64,000 bases of DNA from positions 1-64,000 of the forward strand of contig JAJEET010000125.1 of NCBI GenBank assembly GCA_022820835.1, read 5' to 3'. This document shows, piece after piece, positions 50,101 to 57,997 of this stretch. Below the pieces are notes generated by a model. That model had not been told where the DNA came from. It searched no databases and was given only the letters and a program-made list of their open reading frames with translations. Position numbers and translations under genes: made by a program. This DNA comes from Candidatus Poribacteria bacterium. Lineage in GTDB: Bacteria > Poribacteria > WGA-4E > WGA-3G. Every line of letters starts with the position of its first letter. The first letter of the stretch is position 1.

Positions 50101-50551
50101 ATCCGTCAAACTCTGTTTTATAGAGGATGTAGCGGTTCGGGAATAGCGTTGACGGCTTGAAGCGCATGCTATCACCGATAGCAAACTCGGTATAGCGTCC
50201 ACGGTAACTATCTTCAGTTAAGACTGTTCTATCCAATTGTGCTGAGAATCTTTCACTATCAAGCTGGCCGGTCCAACCGACGAACAATTCGCCGTTCTGG
50301 TCGAACTCTTTCTGTTCCCGATAGTTATAGACCTCATTACCTTCAAGCAGCTCTTTTCCGAACAGGTCATAGAAGAATTGTGGTTCTTCTTCTAACTGGA
50401 AACGCGCTGAGAATTTTGAACTCCCCTCAATCGTTGGTAATAGGGGTTCTTGTGGACCAAGACTCTGTGCTCCACAACCGTAAAGCACGAAAGCACTCAG
50501 GATACAGGTCGCTACAAGTAAAACATCAATTGATTGTTTTAGCCTGTTCAT
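47153..50551 (-). CDS. Large outer-membrane beta-barrel lipoprotein with EF-hand-like loops
   Basis: 1132 residues from ATG 50551, with AAGGAGG upstream; the longer frame is ignored. The lipoprotein signal ends LSAFVLYGC-G. Much of the chain alternates charged and aromatic strands (for example FRVGFTYVNLHKEH, NLSLKVGWLNENEI) and ends in Phe, the usual barrel C-terminus. An Asp-rich insert near residues 660-735 contains DRDQNGVLDFQED and DLNNNGTIDSLEDD, both matching the EF-hand/dockerin calcium loop. It may be a calcium-dependent surface or transport protein. It lies upstream of exbB-exbD-exbD on the same strand, so the ExbB system may energise it, but no TonB box was found. Homologous family not recognised. 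Confidence 0.7.
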   Translation of the reverse strand: MNRLKQSIDVLLVATCILSAFVLYGCGAQSLGPQEPLLPTIEGSSKFSARFQLEEEPQFFYDLFGKELLEGNEVYNYREQKEFDQNGELFVGWTGQLDSERFSAQLDRTVLTEDSYRGRYTEFAIGDSMRFKPSTLFPNRYILYKTEFDGFRWDISFAQERHLFTLINSRISNPVQLSDAAANLAPTLGRRNGLNEDAGLRHIENARLVGFRAQGLLGDIFRVGFTYVNLHKEHPERVENPLMGTVANTPPESISVVFRDDSPEDNHGIVTEFSGFKEDLHGDNIQGGVGAAFKSMKVTIVTQALEEVEPLTPQEIEDGVIPPEPQTLPAETQTIDVSVTDVIPIPVGGLPSTIIDEDPEWRIVEGFNKMKVVLVFVDPDGIPSPETAQLVSEGAIEIEADPRTVQSVNFEMVVAGDYNIAIIGSSAANRAESDPEIQEWIKTEDGHIQMPYRDVIEAPGNYGQSSDYTSNRSEQQHQPSTWTGEGRPRKISYRYGAARAALLYGLDLEGTVGNVFVRAHYSINGKYKQYPTIPKDKVGFSRITESIEGEDGEESTGISIDPVTNLPVDANGIPTYSETEGERFEAMLGGDGTDEDGDGALARETAWFVQLKSRFGKLYLEGVYYHIDPGYTTTYLNFGSNSDRDQPYSLPRTPESTSEQDPWDETNYALIEDDDDDDDWPDDIDFDGVLPRADDRDQNGVLDFQEDFLIFDADPPVFTDLVDLNNNGTIDSLEDDFEPQYEYGVDREGYHVFAEYDLLDNLSLKVGWLNENEISSRRQNDSKYLHITYQRDIPDFGTILFQNRFVRVQDDIPDYTITLRVGELEPVQISDELDFYNARVNTTTLQFLYTAVPNLTLEAKFLVVLQHQYEQDAEEAIFLDVEAPDPENLDDPLTADQRVDFMVPDEQVRSSGDRREFPFYPDHGINALDPEDTGLIYDANNWKTRRYPERDIRNQQTILKARYEIPLGELPFVDRIGEDLTLTPMVKYIWDRAFDRSAEEIGDALNPRLFVPTDNEPVEYLRFNRRSREDVLGVRLDYQFSQRMNILGGFQYRKFTNRDNNFKNYLANFAEDEDVPVLFRPDLRTRIFEVQAINRGEWLGFNIVILAGYRRTTILLDHTTSNTTFVRAMMGF

Positions 50552-51364
50552 TATTTTGTTTTTCCTCCTTGGAAATAATGAATCGGATATTTGGGGGACA
50601 ACGTTACAATTAAAATAGGTTGTTGATTGTTCCGAGTGCCCCAGGTTTCCGATGAAAAACCTTGAAAATGGACGAAAACTGCTTGTCTTATAAACGAAAG
50701 TTTGAAAATTGCGTTGTGTAAAGGTAGTGTGTATGCAATTTCTTAACTTTTCGCCACTGTCGAACAGATACGTGCAAATTATACTGTGCGATGCGAGAAA
50801 CAGCGAGTCTCCTTCCAACAAATTAAGGGTCTATTTTGCGGGAATTTGCGAGAAACGCGTGGTAAAAATCCCTGCAAAACTGTTCTTAGCCTTTAAAGTA
50901 GCACTGATGTGAATTTCTGTCAAGTTTTTAATAGAAAAAGCACGCGTTAAGGTGAAACTTGAGATAAAACATACCATAAATGTGATATATTTTCAAGTTT
51001 AATATCAGTACCACTTTATTTTCGATGTTTCGCCCGTCTTAAGGTCGCGCTGAAATCTGGTTTATCCGTTTTCACATTCTTTGCATAAATGTGGCAATAG
51101 AGAGTAAAGAAAAAGAATGTATTTCAATGTGAGATTCAATTCTATGTCGCGTTTACTATCTCCCTGAAGACAGTGGAACGCTAACAGAATCGTTGCCTCA
51201 CAGTGCTAACGGATGTGCAAATAAGCGATTCCTATTGAGCATGATATAATTATACTACAATTCAAAAAAAAATGTCATTTTTTTTACAAAGTTATTAAAA
51301 AAGTGAAGCCTCGAACCGAAGATCGAGACTACAAGTGTTTCCTAACTCTGTATTTTGTTATTTG
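50552..51364 (-). other. Long intergenic region upstream of the outer-membrane gene
   Basis: 813 bases without a convincing gene. On the minus strand TTGAAA-17-TATGTT at 50968-50996 and a TATAAT near 51245-51255 behind a T run are promoter candidates. The region 51260-51300 is A/T-rich. No repeats, tRNA or terminator was recognised. Confidence 0.45.
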
Positions 51365-52771
51365 TTAGTTTTCGTCAGTTTTGTTGAAGTATTCGGAGAA
51401 TAAAGCAGTTGTAACGCCTAAGAGCAGGCCTGCGATGCCCGCGATAAGAAGAATAAGTTTGATCTGGGGGCTGACAGGGATCTTCCGTGGTGAGGCACGA
51501 TCAACGATTTCGATACCCCCTATCTGGTTCCGACGGCTCGGCATCTTGGATTCGGCATATAATATTTCGACCTCAAGCAAACGCTTGACTATTTCTTCGG
51601 CGATCATAGTCATTTCCTGGATTTTGGCTCGTCTCTGGGTCAAGAGCGTATAGTTTTCAGGGATCTGTTCGAGTGCTTTCGCCAGTTCAGTTTTTAGCTC
51701 TTCATGTTCCTGTTTGAGACGTTCTTCGGCGTTTTCATAACTTGCTAAGGTTGGCACGAACGTTGTCAACTGATTTTGTATATAGGTATAATGAGAAGAG
51801 GTGCCGTAGGTAGTCGTAGTGGTTGTCGGTGGTATGTCTTTGTTCTTTTTTTCTATTTCGTCGATTTGTGCGTTAAGCCCTTCCAGCTCAGATGCGTTTT
51901 TGCCGACCTTTTTTCTATCCGCGACGCGCTGCGATTCGAGATTAAAGAGTTTCTCCTGCTGAAAGAGCCAAACCGGATTGTGAGCGGTGGTTTCTGATAA
52001 TTGCGTCCGCGGTGGTAATTGTTTGAGTTGATCTTGTAGATACGCGATGTGTGCGCGCGCTATGTGAAGTTGCTGTTGATTCGTTTCAATCTTTTCTCGG
52101 ACACTGGCGTTACGTTCCAACAGGTTCGTCAGCATAGGGACCCAAGTTTCTGGGCTGCCGTTTTTGCGAACAAATTTTAGAAGATCCTGTAGTTCTCCGT
52201 GTATTTGTGTTTCGATGTCTTGTTGTTTACTTTTGAGGAACTCCATACGTTTGCTAAGTTTAGTTTCTTCATCGCCACTCCGCAATATTTGCATATCTTT
52301 TGTGAGTTGGTTGACGAAGAGTGCTGCGTTGCGTTCTCCCCCTTCTTGCTCAGTCAAATCAATGGAAATATTGATGTAATCGGAGTTTGGGTTTACTTGT
52401 GCCTTCAGCAATTGTTTGAGTTTACCAACGGGTGGTAAAAGAGCGACGGCATCTGTGTATCCGCTGTCTTCAAGGTTCACGATTGCTGTGCTAAGCATTG
52501 ATTCGGTAGAAAATCGTCTGCTGATGGTTTCCATCTCACGTCGGTCAACACCGCCGGAGAGGACATTTTGAAATAGGTTGGTTGAAGAGAGTGAGGGTGT
52601 AGCGCTGGGTTGGACGAATAATATTAAAGTGGAGGCGGTATAAGTTTTCGGTAAACGGAGCGAAACGATTAGGGCAATCCCTAACACCAATAGTACACTT
52701 AGACAGATTGTGAAGTCATGCCTTCGTATGAGTTGAAGGTAATCGCGTAGGTGTTCCTCCTGTTGCGGCAT
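51365..52771 (-). CDS. Wzz/GumC-type polysaccharide chain-length determinant protein
   Basis: 468 residues. N-terminal Wzz domain with a transmembrane helix (FTICLSVLLVLGIALIVSL) followed by LPKTYTASTLILF, a central coiled-coil periplasmic region of about 350 residues, and a C-terminal helix (IKLILLIAGIAGLLLGVTTALF) preceded by the family PRKIPVSPQ motif. It lacks the cytoplasmic tyrosine kinase domain of type 2a co-polymerases. It would control length of an exported polysaccharide, but no glycosyltransferase or Wza gene is in the window. Confidence 0.88.
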   Translation of the reverse strand: MPQQEEHLRDYLQLIRRHDFTICLSVLLVLGIALIVSLRLPKTYTASTLILFVQPSATPSLSSTNLFQNVLSGGVDRREMETISRRFSTESMLSTAIVNLEDSGYTDAVALLPPVGKLKQLLKAQVNPNSDYINISIDLTEQEGGERNAALFVNQLTKDMQILRSGDEETKLSKRMEFLKSKQQDIETQIHGELQDLLKFVRKNGSPETWVPMLTNLLERNASVREKIETNQQQLHIARAHIAYLQDQLKQLPPRTQLSETTAHNPVWLFQQEKLFNLESQRVADRKKVGKNASELEGLNAQIDEIEKKNKDIPPTTTTTTYGTSSHYTYIQNQLTTFVPTLASYENAEERLKQEHEELKTELAKALEQIPENYTLLTQRRAKIQEMTMIAEEIVKRLLEVEILYAESKMPSRRNQIGGIEIVDRASPRKIPVSPQIKLILLIAGIAGLLLGVTTALFSEYFNKTDEN

Positions 52772-52829
52772 GAATGTGTGCTATTTCTCCCATGCTATGG
52801 GGTAGAAATAGCCCTCCTTATTTTTTCAC

Positions 52830-53399
52830 CTATAGATTATTGGCGATACGGATTTCTTCTTCGCTGAAGGCTTCGTCGTGCCATTCAGCGATACGCCATT
52901 CGTCATTTCTCTTTTCAAAGATAAAGATGTTGTCTCCTTCGGCGTATGCGCCGCTATATCCACCCTCAAGTGCGTAACCATCTGAGACGAAAAATTGGAT
53001 TCTGTAGTGATTCCGTACCTCCGCCTCTGTGCCATCATCATTCATGGAGACTTCTGGCGGTGATGAGAGTTCTATTTCGATGTCTTGAAACCGTTCAAAG
53101 ACGCGAGTTGCGGCGGCGCGTTCCTGTCGAATATCGTCAAATTCTACATCGTCTGTTTTGTCCCCGTCAGTTCCCATATCGGAAACATAGAGAAAACCTT
53201 CTTCCCAGAAGGTGCCAATGTAGGTATTAACATCTTCTGTTTCATAGCCTTCCCGCCACTGGTCCAGGACGCTGCTAATTTGCAGCATTTCTTCAGCTGG
53301 AATTTGACCGACTTTATCGGCATCTCCACACCCCATGAAGCCTATCAGTAGGATGAGTACGCCGCTAATTTTGGCGATTTTGGCGAAAATCTTGAACAT
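52830..53399 (-). CDS. NTF2/SnoaL-like lipoprotein
   Basis: 189 residues with AAGGAG upstream. Lipoprotein signal LILLIGFMGC-G. The mature part (ISSVLDQWREGYETEDVNTYIGTFW, VRNHYRIQFF, IFIFEKRNDEWRIAEWHDE) has the helix-and-curved-sheet pattern of DUF4440/SnoaL proteins, which bind small molecules or act as isomerases. Neighbours are membrane proteins of unknown role. Function unknown. Confidence 0.7.
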   Translation of the reverse strand: MFKIFAKIAKISGVLILLIGFMGCGDADKVGQIPAEEMLQISSVLDQWREGYETEDVNTYIGTFWEEGFLYVSDMGTDGDKTDDVEFDDIRQERAAATRVFERFQDIEIELSSPPEVSMNDDGTEAEVRNHYRIQFFVSDGYALEGGYSGAYAEGDNIFIFEKRNDEWRIAEWHDEAFSEEEIRIANNL

Positions 53400-53420
53400 A
53401 GTTAAGTCTACTCCTTAAAT

Positions 53421-53996
53421 TCAAAAGGTTTTAACAATACCTAAATAAAGACGTGTAGGGGTCGCACCGATTTCAATCCCCAAATTTTCAATATCTCGTG
53501 CGTCCTGTTCGATAGATTGAATCAGGGTCGTCGCGTTGTTAAAGTTGGCACTCACATAAGAATCGATAAGGCTGTAGAGCCAAAGACCGATACCGGTATA
53601 CATAAAAAATGTCCGGAGTTTGAAACGCTGATTTGCGTATTCGTAACTTTCTAAGATCTCTTTTTCGCTATGAAAACCGCTCCAAACCATATCTTCATAA
53701 ACCAAGTACCGATTATTAAAAGAGTTCTGCGCCAACAATGCACCGACGATAGACCCACCGATGCCTAAGACCGTTAGGCTGCCTCGGTAGTAGCTGCCAC
53801 TGTAAAACTGTCCCCATCCGGGAACAAATGCGGAACGGACCATTGCACCGATAGGCGAAGCAAGTTTAACCGGTTCCGCTGTTTCAGGTGTTTTTTGTGT
53901 GGTTTCTATGTTGTTTTCAGCGTTGTTTTCAGCCTCCTGCGCGAAACTGGCATGGAGGCTGAAAAACAGTAGCGCGATGATTAGCAGAAATCGCAT
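53421..53996 (-). CDS. DUF5683-like inner-membrane protein
   Basis: 191 residues: signal peptide (IIALLFFSLHASFAQ), acidic linker, then the motif RSAFVPGWGQFYSGSYYRG typical of DUF5683/TM2-like proteins, three likely membrane helices, and a C-terminal ILYLGIVKTF strand. Function unknown. It sits 21 bases upstream of the SnoaL-like lipoprotein gene. Confidence 0.65.
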   Translation of the reverse strand: MRFLLIIALLFFSLHASFAQEAENNAENNIETTQKTPETAEPVKLASPIGAMVRSAFVPGWGQFYSGSYYRGSLTVLGIGGSIVGALLAQNSFNNRYLVYEDMVWSGFHSEKEILESYEYANQRFKLRTFFMYTGIGLWLYSLIDSYVSANFNNATTLIQSIEQDARDIENLGIEIGATPTRLYLGIVKTF

Positions 53997-54006
53997 CTGA
54001 TTATGT

Positions 54007-54040
54007 AGGCTTCGCGTCTGTAGAGAGTTTCACGAAGCCT
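54007..54040 (-). terminator. Hairpin after the Ser/Arg-rich protein gene
   Basis: AGGCTTCG (54007-54014) pairs with CGAAGCCT (54033-54040). On the minus strand it follows the stop of the secreted protein gene at once. It may be a terminator, but there is no strong T tail. Confidence 0.35.
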
Positions 54041-54057
54041 GTGCTACTCCTAATTAA

Positions 54058-55650
54058 TTAGCGTCTCCGCTTCGTGCGTTCCGTTGTCCGACTTCGATCG
54101 TCATCGTCGTCATCGTCTGAACTACTTGAACGACTACGCGATGTGCTTGAGCTTGATGTTGTCGGACGTGAGCGTGTCTTTGTAGAAGATGAGCTGCTGA
54201 CGCGGGTGCGTGAACTCGATGAACTTGAACTACGGACACTGGATTTTTCACGCGACGAATTTGTCGTTGAGCTGTTTGCGCGTGTACGCGAACTTGAAGT
54301 TGTGCTTCTATACGTTGGGCGCGAAGTGCTACTTCTGCTTGAAGATAACGACTTGTTCGTTGAAGTACTTGAACGTCTGTAAAGCGGGGTGGTCCGTTGT
54401 GTCTGAGTGGAACTTTTGTAACGACTCAGATTCTGTGTTGTGGTCGTAGAGCGCCGTTGTTTACTAATTGTATTCTGTGAGGTATAGAGACTCTGCCTTA
54501 CTCTGTTTTGACGGAGTGTTGAAGCAGAGGCGGTCGCGCGCCGTTTCTGCGCGATAATCGACTGACGTGCAACCCGTTCTGTTGTTGCTGGTGTCTGTAT
54601 CCGGTGATTTTCGAGCGTCGTGTGAACGCTCCGCCGGACGGCTCCGCGATCCTGTCTTCGGTTATTTGCTGACAACCTGCTGCGACTGTACTGTTGACGT
54701 GTCTTTTCGTGTTGGGCACTCCACCGATTCAACTGTGTCCGCCGTTGATAGACTTTTGGTGTGCCGTGATAGGCACTATAGGAACCGTAATACGGCGAAT
54801 AGTTGCGGTAGTAGGCACGTGGATAGTAGCCGCGGTAGCGTCCGAGATACCCGCCATAATGCGAACGGATTGAGAGATAGTGGTGATCGTAGATCGGGTA
54901 GCTCCATCGGAGATAGTAGTCATAGTCTGTCGTGTAATAGATGGGCCCGTCGTAAAAGTAGAGGTATGTATAACGATGCCACGGCCGCCAGTGATAGGTT
55001 GGTGTGTAGCGTTGAATCACTCTAACTTTTGGTTGCCTGCGATATGTGGATACCTCAAGGTATTCTACATCTATTTGCTCACCGCCTTCGGCGACAATAT
55101 GGAGTTCCATCCATCCATCTTCGACGTGGCCGGCTGCCGGGATCTTAATATGTTCGGAGCGATTTTTTGCTCTTAGGACAAAAGTATCGCCGTACCGTGT
55201 CTCTTTAGCGTTTTCATCGTAGTAGCCGCGACGCGTAGCCTCACGTTTGGTATTACGGATCCATGCGCGTCCTGCGATCGGTTCTTCATAGTCTTCAATT
55301 TCAAGTCGATGCGGTTCGCCTCGGTAGCGTACCAAGACTTCAATGTATTGTGTTCCTATTGGAATCTCAAACAGATATACCGCGCTGGCGATTGCGAATT
55401 CGTAGTTGTCTGCGTCTTGAGCGTCGTTTGCCCAAGCGGTGAGCCGAACACCGTCCTCAAACCGTGGACTGGCAGTAATTGTGGCATTCCCGCGTTCTAT
55501 CCATTCATCAACATCGCTTGCGATGCGGTGCTCGCGACTTAATCGGTCTGCATAATAGTCATAGTCCGCATTCGCGAGGGTTGACAACCCAGCGATTACA
55601 AAACAACTGATGAGGCATACTACGCTTAAAGTCGAAATCCGGGTTTTCAT
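54058..55650 (-). CDS. Secreted protein with Tyr-rich centre and Ser/Arg/Thr-rich tail
   Basis: 530 residues from ATG 55650 (GAGGAG upstream). Signal peptide, then a beta-rich domain (about 25-190) with NATITASPRFEDG and a jelly-roll look (IEVLVRYRGEPHRLEIEDYEE). The middle is rich in Tyr, His and Arg. The last 200 residues are low complexity: SSSRTRVSSSS-type runs, repeated TR/SR dipeptides, seven consecutive Asp, and a KRRR end. Such RS-type tails are rare in bacteria and are probably disordered and extracellular or surface-bound; they might bind nucleic acid or anionic polymer. A consensus promoter lies upstream. Confidence 0.65.
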   Translation of the reverse strand: MKTRISTLSVVCLISCFVIAGLSTLANADYDYYADRLSREHRIASDVDEWIERGNATITASPRFEDGVRLTAWANDAQDADNYEFAIASAVYLFEIPIGTQYIEVLVRYRGEPHRLEIEDYEEPIAGRAWIRNTKREATRRGYYDENAKETRYGDTFVLRAKNRSEHIKIPAAGHVEDGWMELHIVAEGGEQIDVEYLEVSTYRRQPKVRVIQRYTPTYHWRPWHRYTYLYFYDGPIYYTTDYDYYLRWSYPIYDHHYLSIRSHYGGYLGRYRGYYPRAYYRNYSPYYGSYSAYHGTPKVYQRRTQLNRWSAQHEKTRQQYSRSRLSANNRRQDRGAVRRSVHTTLENHRIQTPATTERVARQSIIAQKRRATASASTLRQNRVRQSLYTSQNTISKQRRSTTTTQNLSRYKSSTQTQRTTPLYRRSSTSTNKSLSSSRSSTSRPTYRSTTSSSRTRANSSTTNSSREKSSVRSSSSSSSRTRVSSSSSTKTRSRPTTSSSSTSRSRSSSSDDDDDDDRSRTTERTKRRR

Positions 55651-55764
55651 GAGAGAGTTCTCCTCTATGTCATGTCCTTCATGTGGCATTACCGACAGGC
55701 TTTTTAACCCGTTGCGCGCTGTGCCGCGTGAACAACTTACTTTAGTTTCATAGTTATTGTAAAA

Positions 55765-55793
55765 ATAATACAATTTTCTCCAAAAATTGTCAA
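55765..55793 (-). promoter_or_regulatory. Promoter of the secreted Ser/Arg-rich protein gene
   Basis: Minus strand TTGACA (55788-55793), 17-base spacer, TATTAT (55765-55770), about 110 bases before the start. Confidence 0.7.
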
Positions 55794-55932
55794 GGATTAA
55801 TCGAGGTTGAGCGATTTCTCGTTAACCTCAATCTATTTTAGCTATGATTTCGGTATTCTGATCGCAATTCCCGGTTTAGTTGTGGATAGACTCTTTGCGA
55901 ATACTGATGGTACCTAACACATCTGAGATTTC

Positions 55933-56667
55933 TTAACGCTTCGGTATCAGTTTGATACCTCTCTTTTTTGCCTGTTCACGCGCAAGTGGTGTGATAATTG
56001 TCTGTTTTCCGTAGAGCAATTCTCGCACATTTGCGTCCAGATTTGAAATAGTCGATGCGCTAATCAGAGATCCGTCCAAACTGGTGGATGAGTCGCTTGT
56101 TCTGTTGTTAACCGACTCGGCGATCTGTATCATAGGTACCAATTGAACGCCGAGTTCGGACAAAACGTTTACATATTCGACCTGAATAGCATTAATTTGT
56201 TGAGATGCCTTATCCCGCTTAAGTGAATCGGAGACCGCTATGACTGTTTTTCCTCTTGATAGTGCTTCATACACGAGGTAAGTAGCCGGTGTGTCCATCA
56301 ATCCTAATGCAAGTTTCGCTGCCATCGGGTGTGAGAAAACAGGCAGCACAATTTGCTGGTAGGTGTCAACGAAAGTCGGTATCTCAGTTAGGCTATTTTC
56401 TTGTAGAACGTTTTCTTCACCAAAGGCTGCATGAATCGGTTCGAGATTTAAAACTTTAGTTGCGAGATCGGATAAAATTATTGTAATTTTCCATCCGTTT
56501 TGTATGCAAGTCTGCAGCTGCTGGATCGGTTCATCTAATTCGAGATGTGTCGCGCCGAAGATTGCGAGGAGTTGTTTCTCGTCAGCAGCCTGCGAATCCG
56601 TAGATGCGTGTTCTTCGAGTACCTGCTCTACGATTTTCCTGATCTGGTCAATCAGTTCCTTGTTCAT
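55933..56667 (-). CDS. Microcompartment-associated flavoprotein
   Basis: 244 residues from ATG 56667. The amphipathic helix ELIDQIRKIVEQVLEEH at the N-terminus looks like an encapsulation peptide that directs cargo into a bacterial microcompartment. The core (LLAIFGATHLELDE, WKITIILSDLATKVL, VLPVFSHPMAAKLALGLMD) follows the flavoprotein (PF02441-type, phosphopantothenoylcysteine decarboxylase-like) fold. The end, QTIITPLAREQAKKRGI, is seen at the C-termini of several BMC proteins. It is the third gene after the shell protein and PduL. The flavin and substrate are not known. Confidence 0.65.
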   Translation of the reverse strand: MNKELIDQIRKIVEQVLEEHASTDSQAADEKQLLAIFGATHLELDEPIQQLQTCIQNGWKITIILSDLATKVLNLEPIHAAFGEENVLQENSLTEIPTFVDTYQQIVLPVFSHPMAAKLALGLMDTPATYLVYEALSRGKTVIAVSDSLKRDKASQQINAIQVEYVNVLSELGVQLVPMIQIAESVNNRTSDSSTSLDGSLISASTISNLDANVRELLYGKQTIITPLAREQAKKRGIKLIPKR

Positions 56668-56688
56668 ATTGTTTTGCAATTGGGGAAC

Positions 56689-57393
56689 CTACCGCACGAT
56701 TTCAACAGGTTCACCACCTTTCAATCCGGCGGCATTGGCATCGTCGGTATCTAAGTGCATTTGAAGCACGTAATCTGCAGAGATTTTAGGTCGAACATTT
56801 TCAAAGGTCAAGGCACGTTCACCTCGGAAGTGGACTTTTAGGAGTTCACCCTCTCGGATATTGCGTGCGTCGGCATCGCTTGGTGTCATGTGGATGTGCC
56901 GTGTAGCACAGATGGCACCTTCTTTTAGATAGATACTTCCTGCGGGTCCGACGAGTGTAATCGGTTCAGCCCCAGTGAGGTCGCCTGAATCTCGGATCGG
57001 TGGATTGAGTCCGAGCCGAATCGCTTCGGTTTGTGCGACTTCAACTTGTGAGTAATCCCGGACGGGTCCAAGTATCCGTACGGCTTCGATAGCCCGCATC
57101 CGTTTTCCGACGACGGTCAAAGTTTCATTAGCGGCGAACGCTTCGGGCTGATAGAGCGGTGCGTAGACGGTGAGTTGGTGTCCAGCACCATAAAGAATCT
57201 CAAGATGTTCTTGTGTTACGTGGGCATGTCGTGCTGAAACGCCGACGGGAATCTGCTGTTGCTGTGTGACGGTATCACATGCGCGGTTTCCGGGGTCACA
57301 GCTCCTCAAAGCGCAACCACTACACGCTTGGTCCGTCGTCAATCTGTTCACGACACGGCGGGTAATAAGTTCTACAAGGGCACGGTCTGGCAT
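56689..57393 (-). CDS. pduL: Phosphate propanoyltransferase with N-terminal cysteine cluster
   Basis: 234 residues. PduL moves acyl groups between CoA and phosphate inside microcompartments. The zinc-binding HAHVT (H56, H58) and RHIHMTP motifs and the PduL domain repeats are present. Residues 5-18 (ALVELITRRVVNRL) form an amphipathic encapsulation helix. Between this and the enzyme lies C24-x2-C27-x4-C32-x6-C39, a Cys cluster that I do not know from standard PduL and that could bind iron-sulfur or zinc. It ends 21 bases before the flavoprotein. Confidence 0.88.
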   Translation of the reverse strand: MPDRALVELITRRVVNRLTTDQACSGCALRSCDPGNRACDTVTQQQQIPVGVSARHAHVTQEHLEILYGAGHQLTVYAPLYQPEAFAANETLTVVGKRMRAIEAVRILGPVRDYSQVEVAQTEAIRLGLNPPIRDSGDLTGAEPITLVGPAGSIYLKEGAICATRHIHMTPSDADARNIREGELLKVHFRGERALTFENVRPKISADYVLQMHLDTDDANAAGLKGGEPVEIVR

Positions 57394-57449
57394 CTGTGAT
57401 TCGCCTTTTTTGTTAGGTTGTTTCGAAAGTTCTTAGGCAAGGTGAACGT

Positions 57450-57725
57450 TTACGCTTTCTTTAAAATCGTTTCAACATCAGCGTGTGGTCGCGGAATCAC
57501 GTGTACAGAGACGACTTCACCGACACGTGCGGCGGCTTCAGCCCCAGCATCCGTTGCGGCTTGCACTGCGCCGACATCACCGCGTACCATGACAGTTACA
57601 TACCCGCCACCGACTTGTTCGTAACCGACAAGTTGGACATTCGCTGCTTTCACCATCGTATCCGCAGCTTCAATACTGCCGACCAAGCCTCTTGTTTCGA
57701 TTAAACCCAATGCATCTCCGGTCAT
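57450..57725 (-). CDS. Bacterial microcompartment hexameric shell protein (BMC-H)
   Basis: 91 residues from ATG 57725, with AGGAGG upstream; longer starts lie in repeat DNA. Canonical BMC fold: [40 protein letters not shown], and [14 protein letters not shown]. One BMC-H only; no pentamer (BMC-P/EutN) or trimer (BMC-T) is in the window, so a full shell needs genes elsewhere. First gene of the compact BMC operon. Confidence 0.95.
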   Translation of the reverse strand: MTGDALGLIETRGLVGSIEAADTMVKAANVQLVGYEQVGGGYVTVMVRGDVGAVQAATDAGAEAAARVGEVVSVHVIPRPHADVETILKKA

Positions 57726-57755
57726 ATTAATCTTGTTAGCCTCCTGTTTATAGAC

Positions 57756-57845
57756 AGGACTTACGCGATTTCCCATGATAACGGGCGTGTGACACCCTGC
57801 ATACGGGGTTTGAAACCCCGCAGGCAAAGGGGCTGCGTAAGTCCT
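57756..57845. mobile_element. MITE-like palindromic element
   Basis: Terminal inverted repeats AGGACTTACGC (57756-57766) and GCGTAAGTCCT (57835-57845) are perfect over 11 bases. An internal palindrome CGGGGTTT-G-AAACCCCG lies at 57804-57820. The ends resemble those of short non-autonomous elements common in cyanobacteria and other uncultured bacteria. It lies in the leader of the BMC operon, just upstream of the ribosome site. No transposase is present. Confidence 0.65.
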
Positions 57846-57960
57846 AATAGATTCCGAAATGAGAGTAAATTTCTAATTTGCAAATCGTCGAGCGATAAGA
57901 ATGATTCTGATTATAAACGCAGTGGAAAGTCAAGCGAAATGCTAAAGACGTTCCTCTTAA

Positions 57961-57989
57961 AGTATATCACAATTTTCGGGTATTTTCAA
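57961..57989 (-). promoter_or_regulatory. Promoter of the microcompartment operon
   Basis: Minus strand TTGAAA (57984-57989), 17-base spacer, TATACT (57961-57966). The leader to the BMC-H start is about 230 bases and contains the palindromic element. Confidence 0.6.
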
Positions 57990-57997
57990 GAAAAAAC

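Noticed and set aside
54567..55025. A 152-codon plus-strand frame inside the Ser/Arg-rich protein gene
   Set aside because: Antisense to a gene with signal peptide, promoter and ribosome site; the composition reflects the opposite strand's low complexity.
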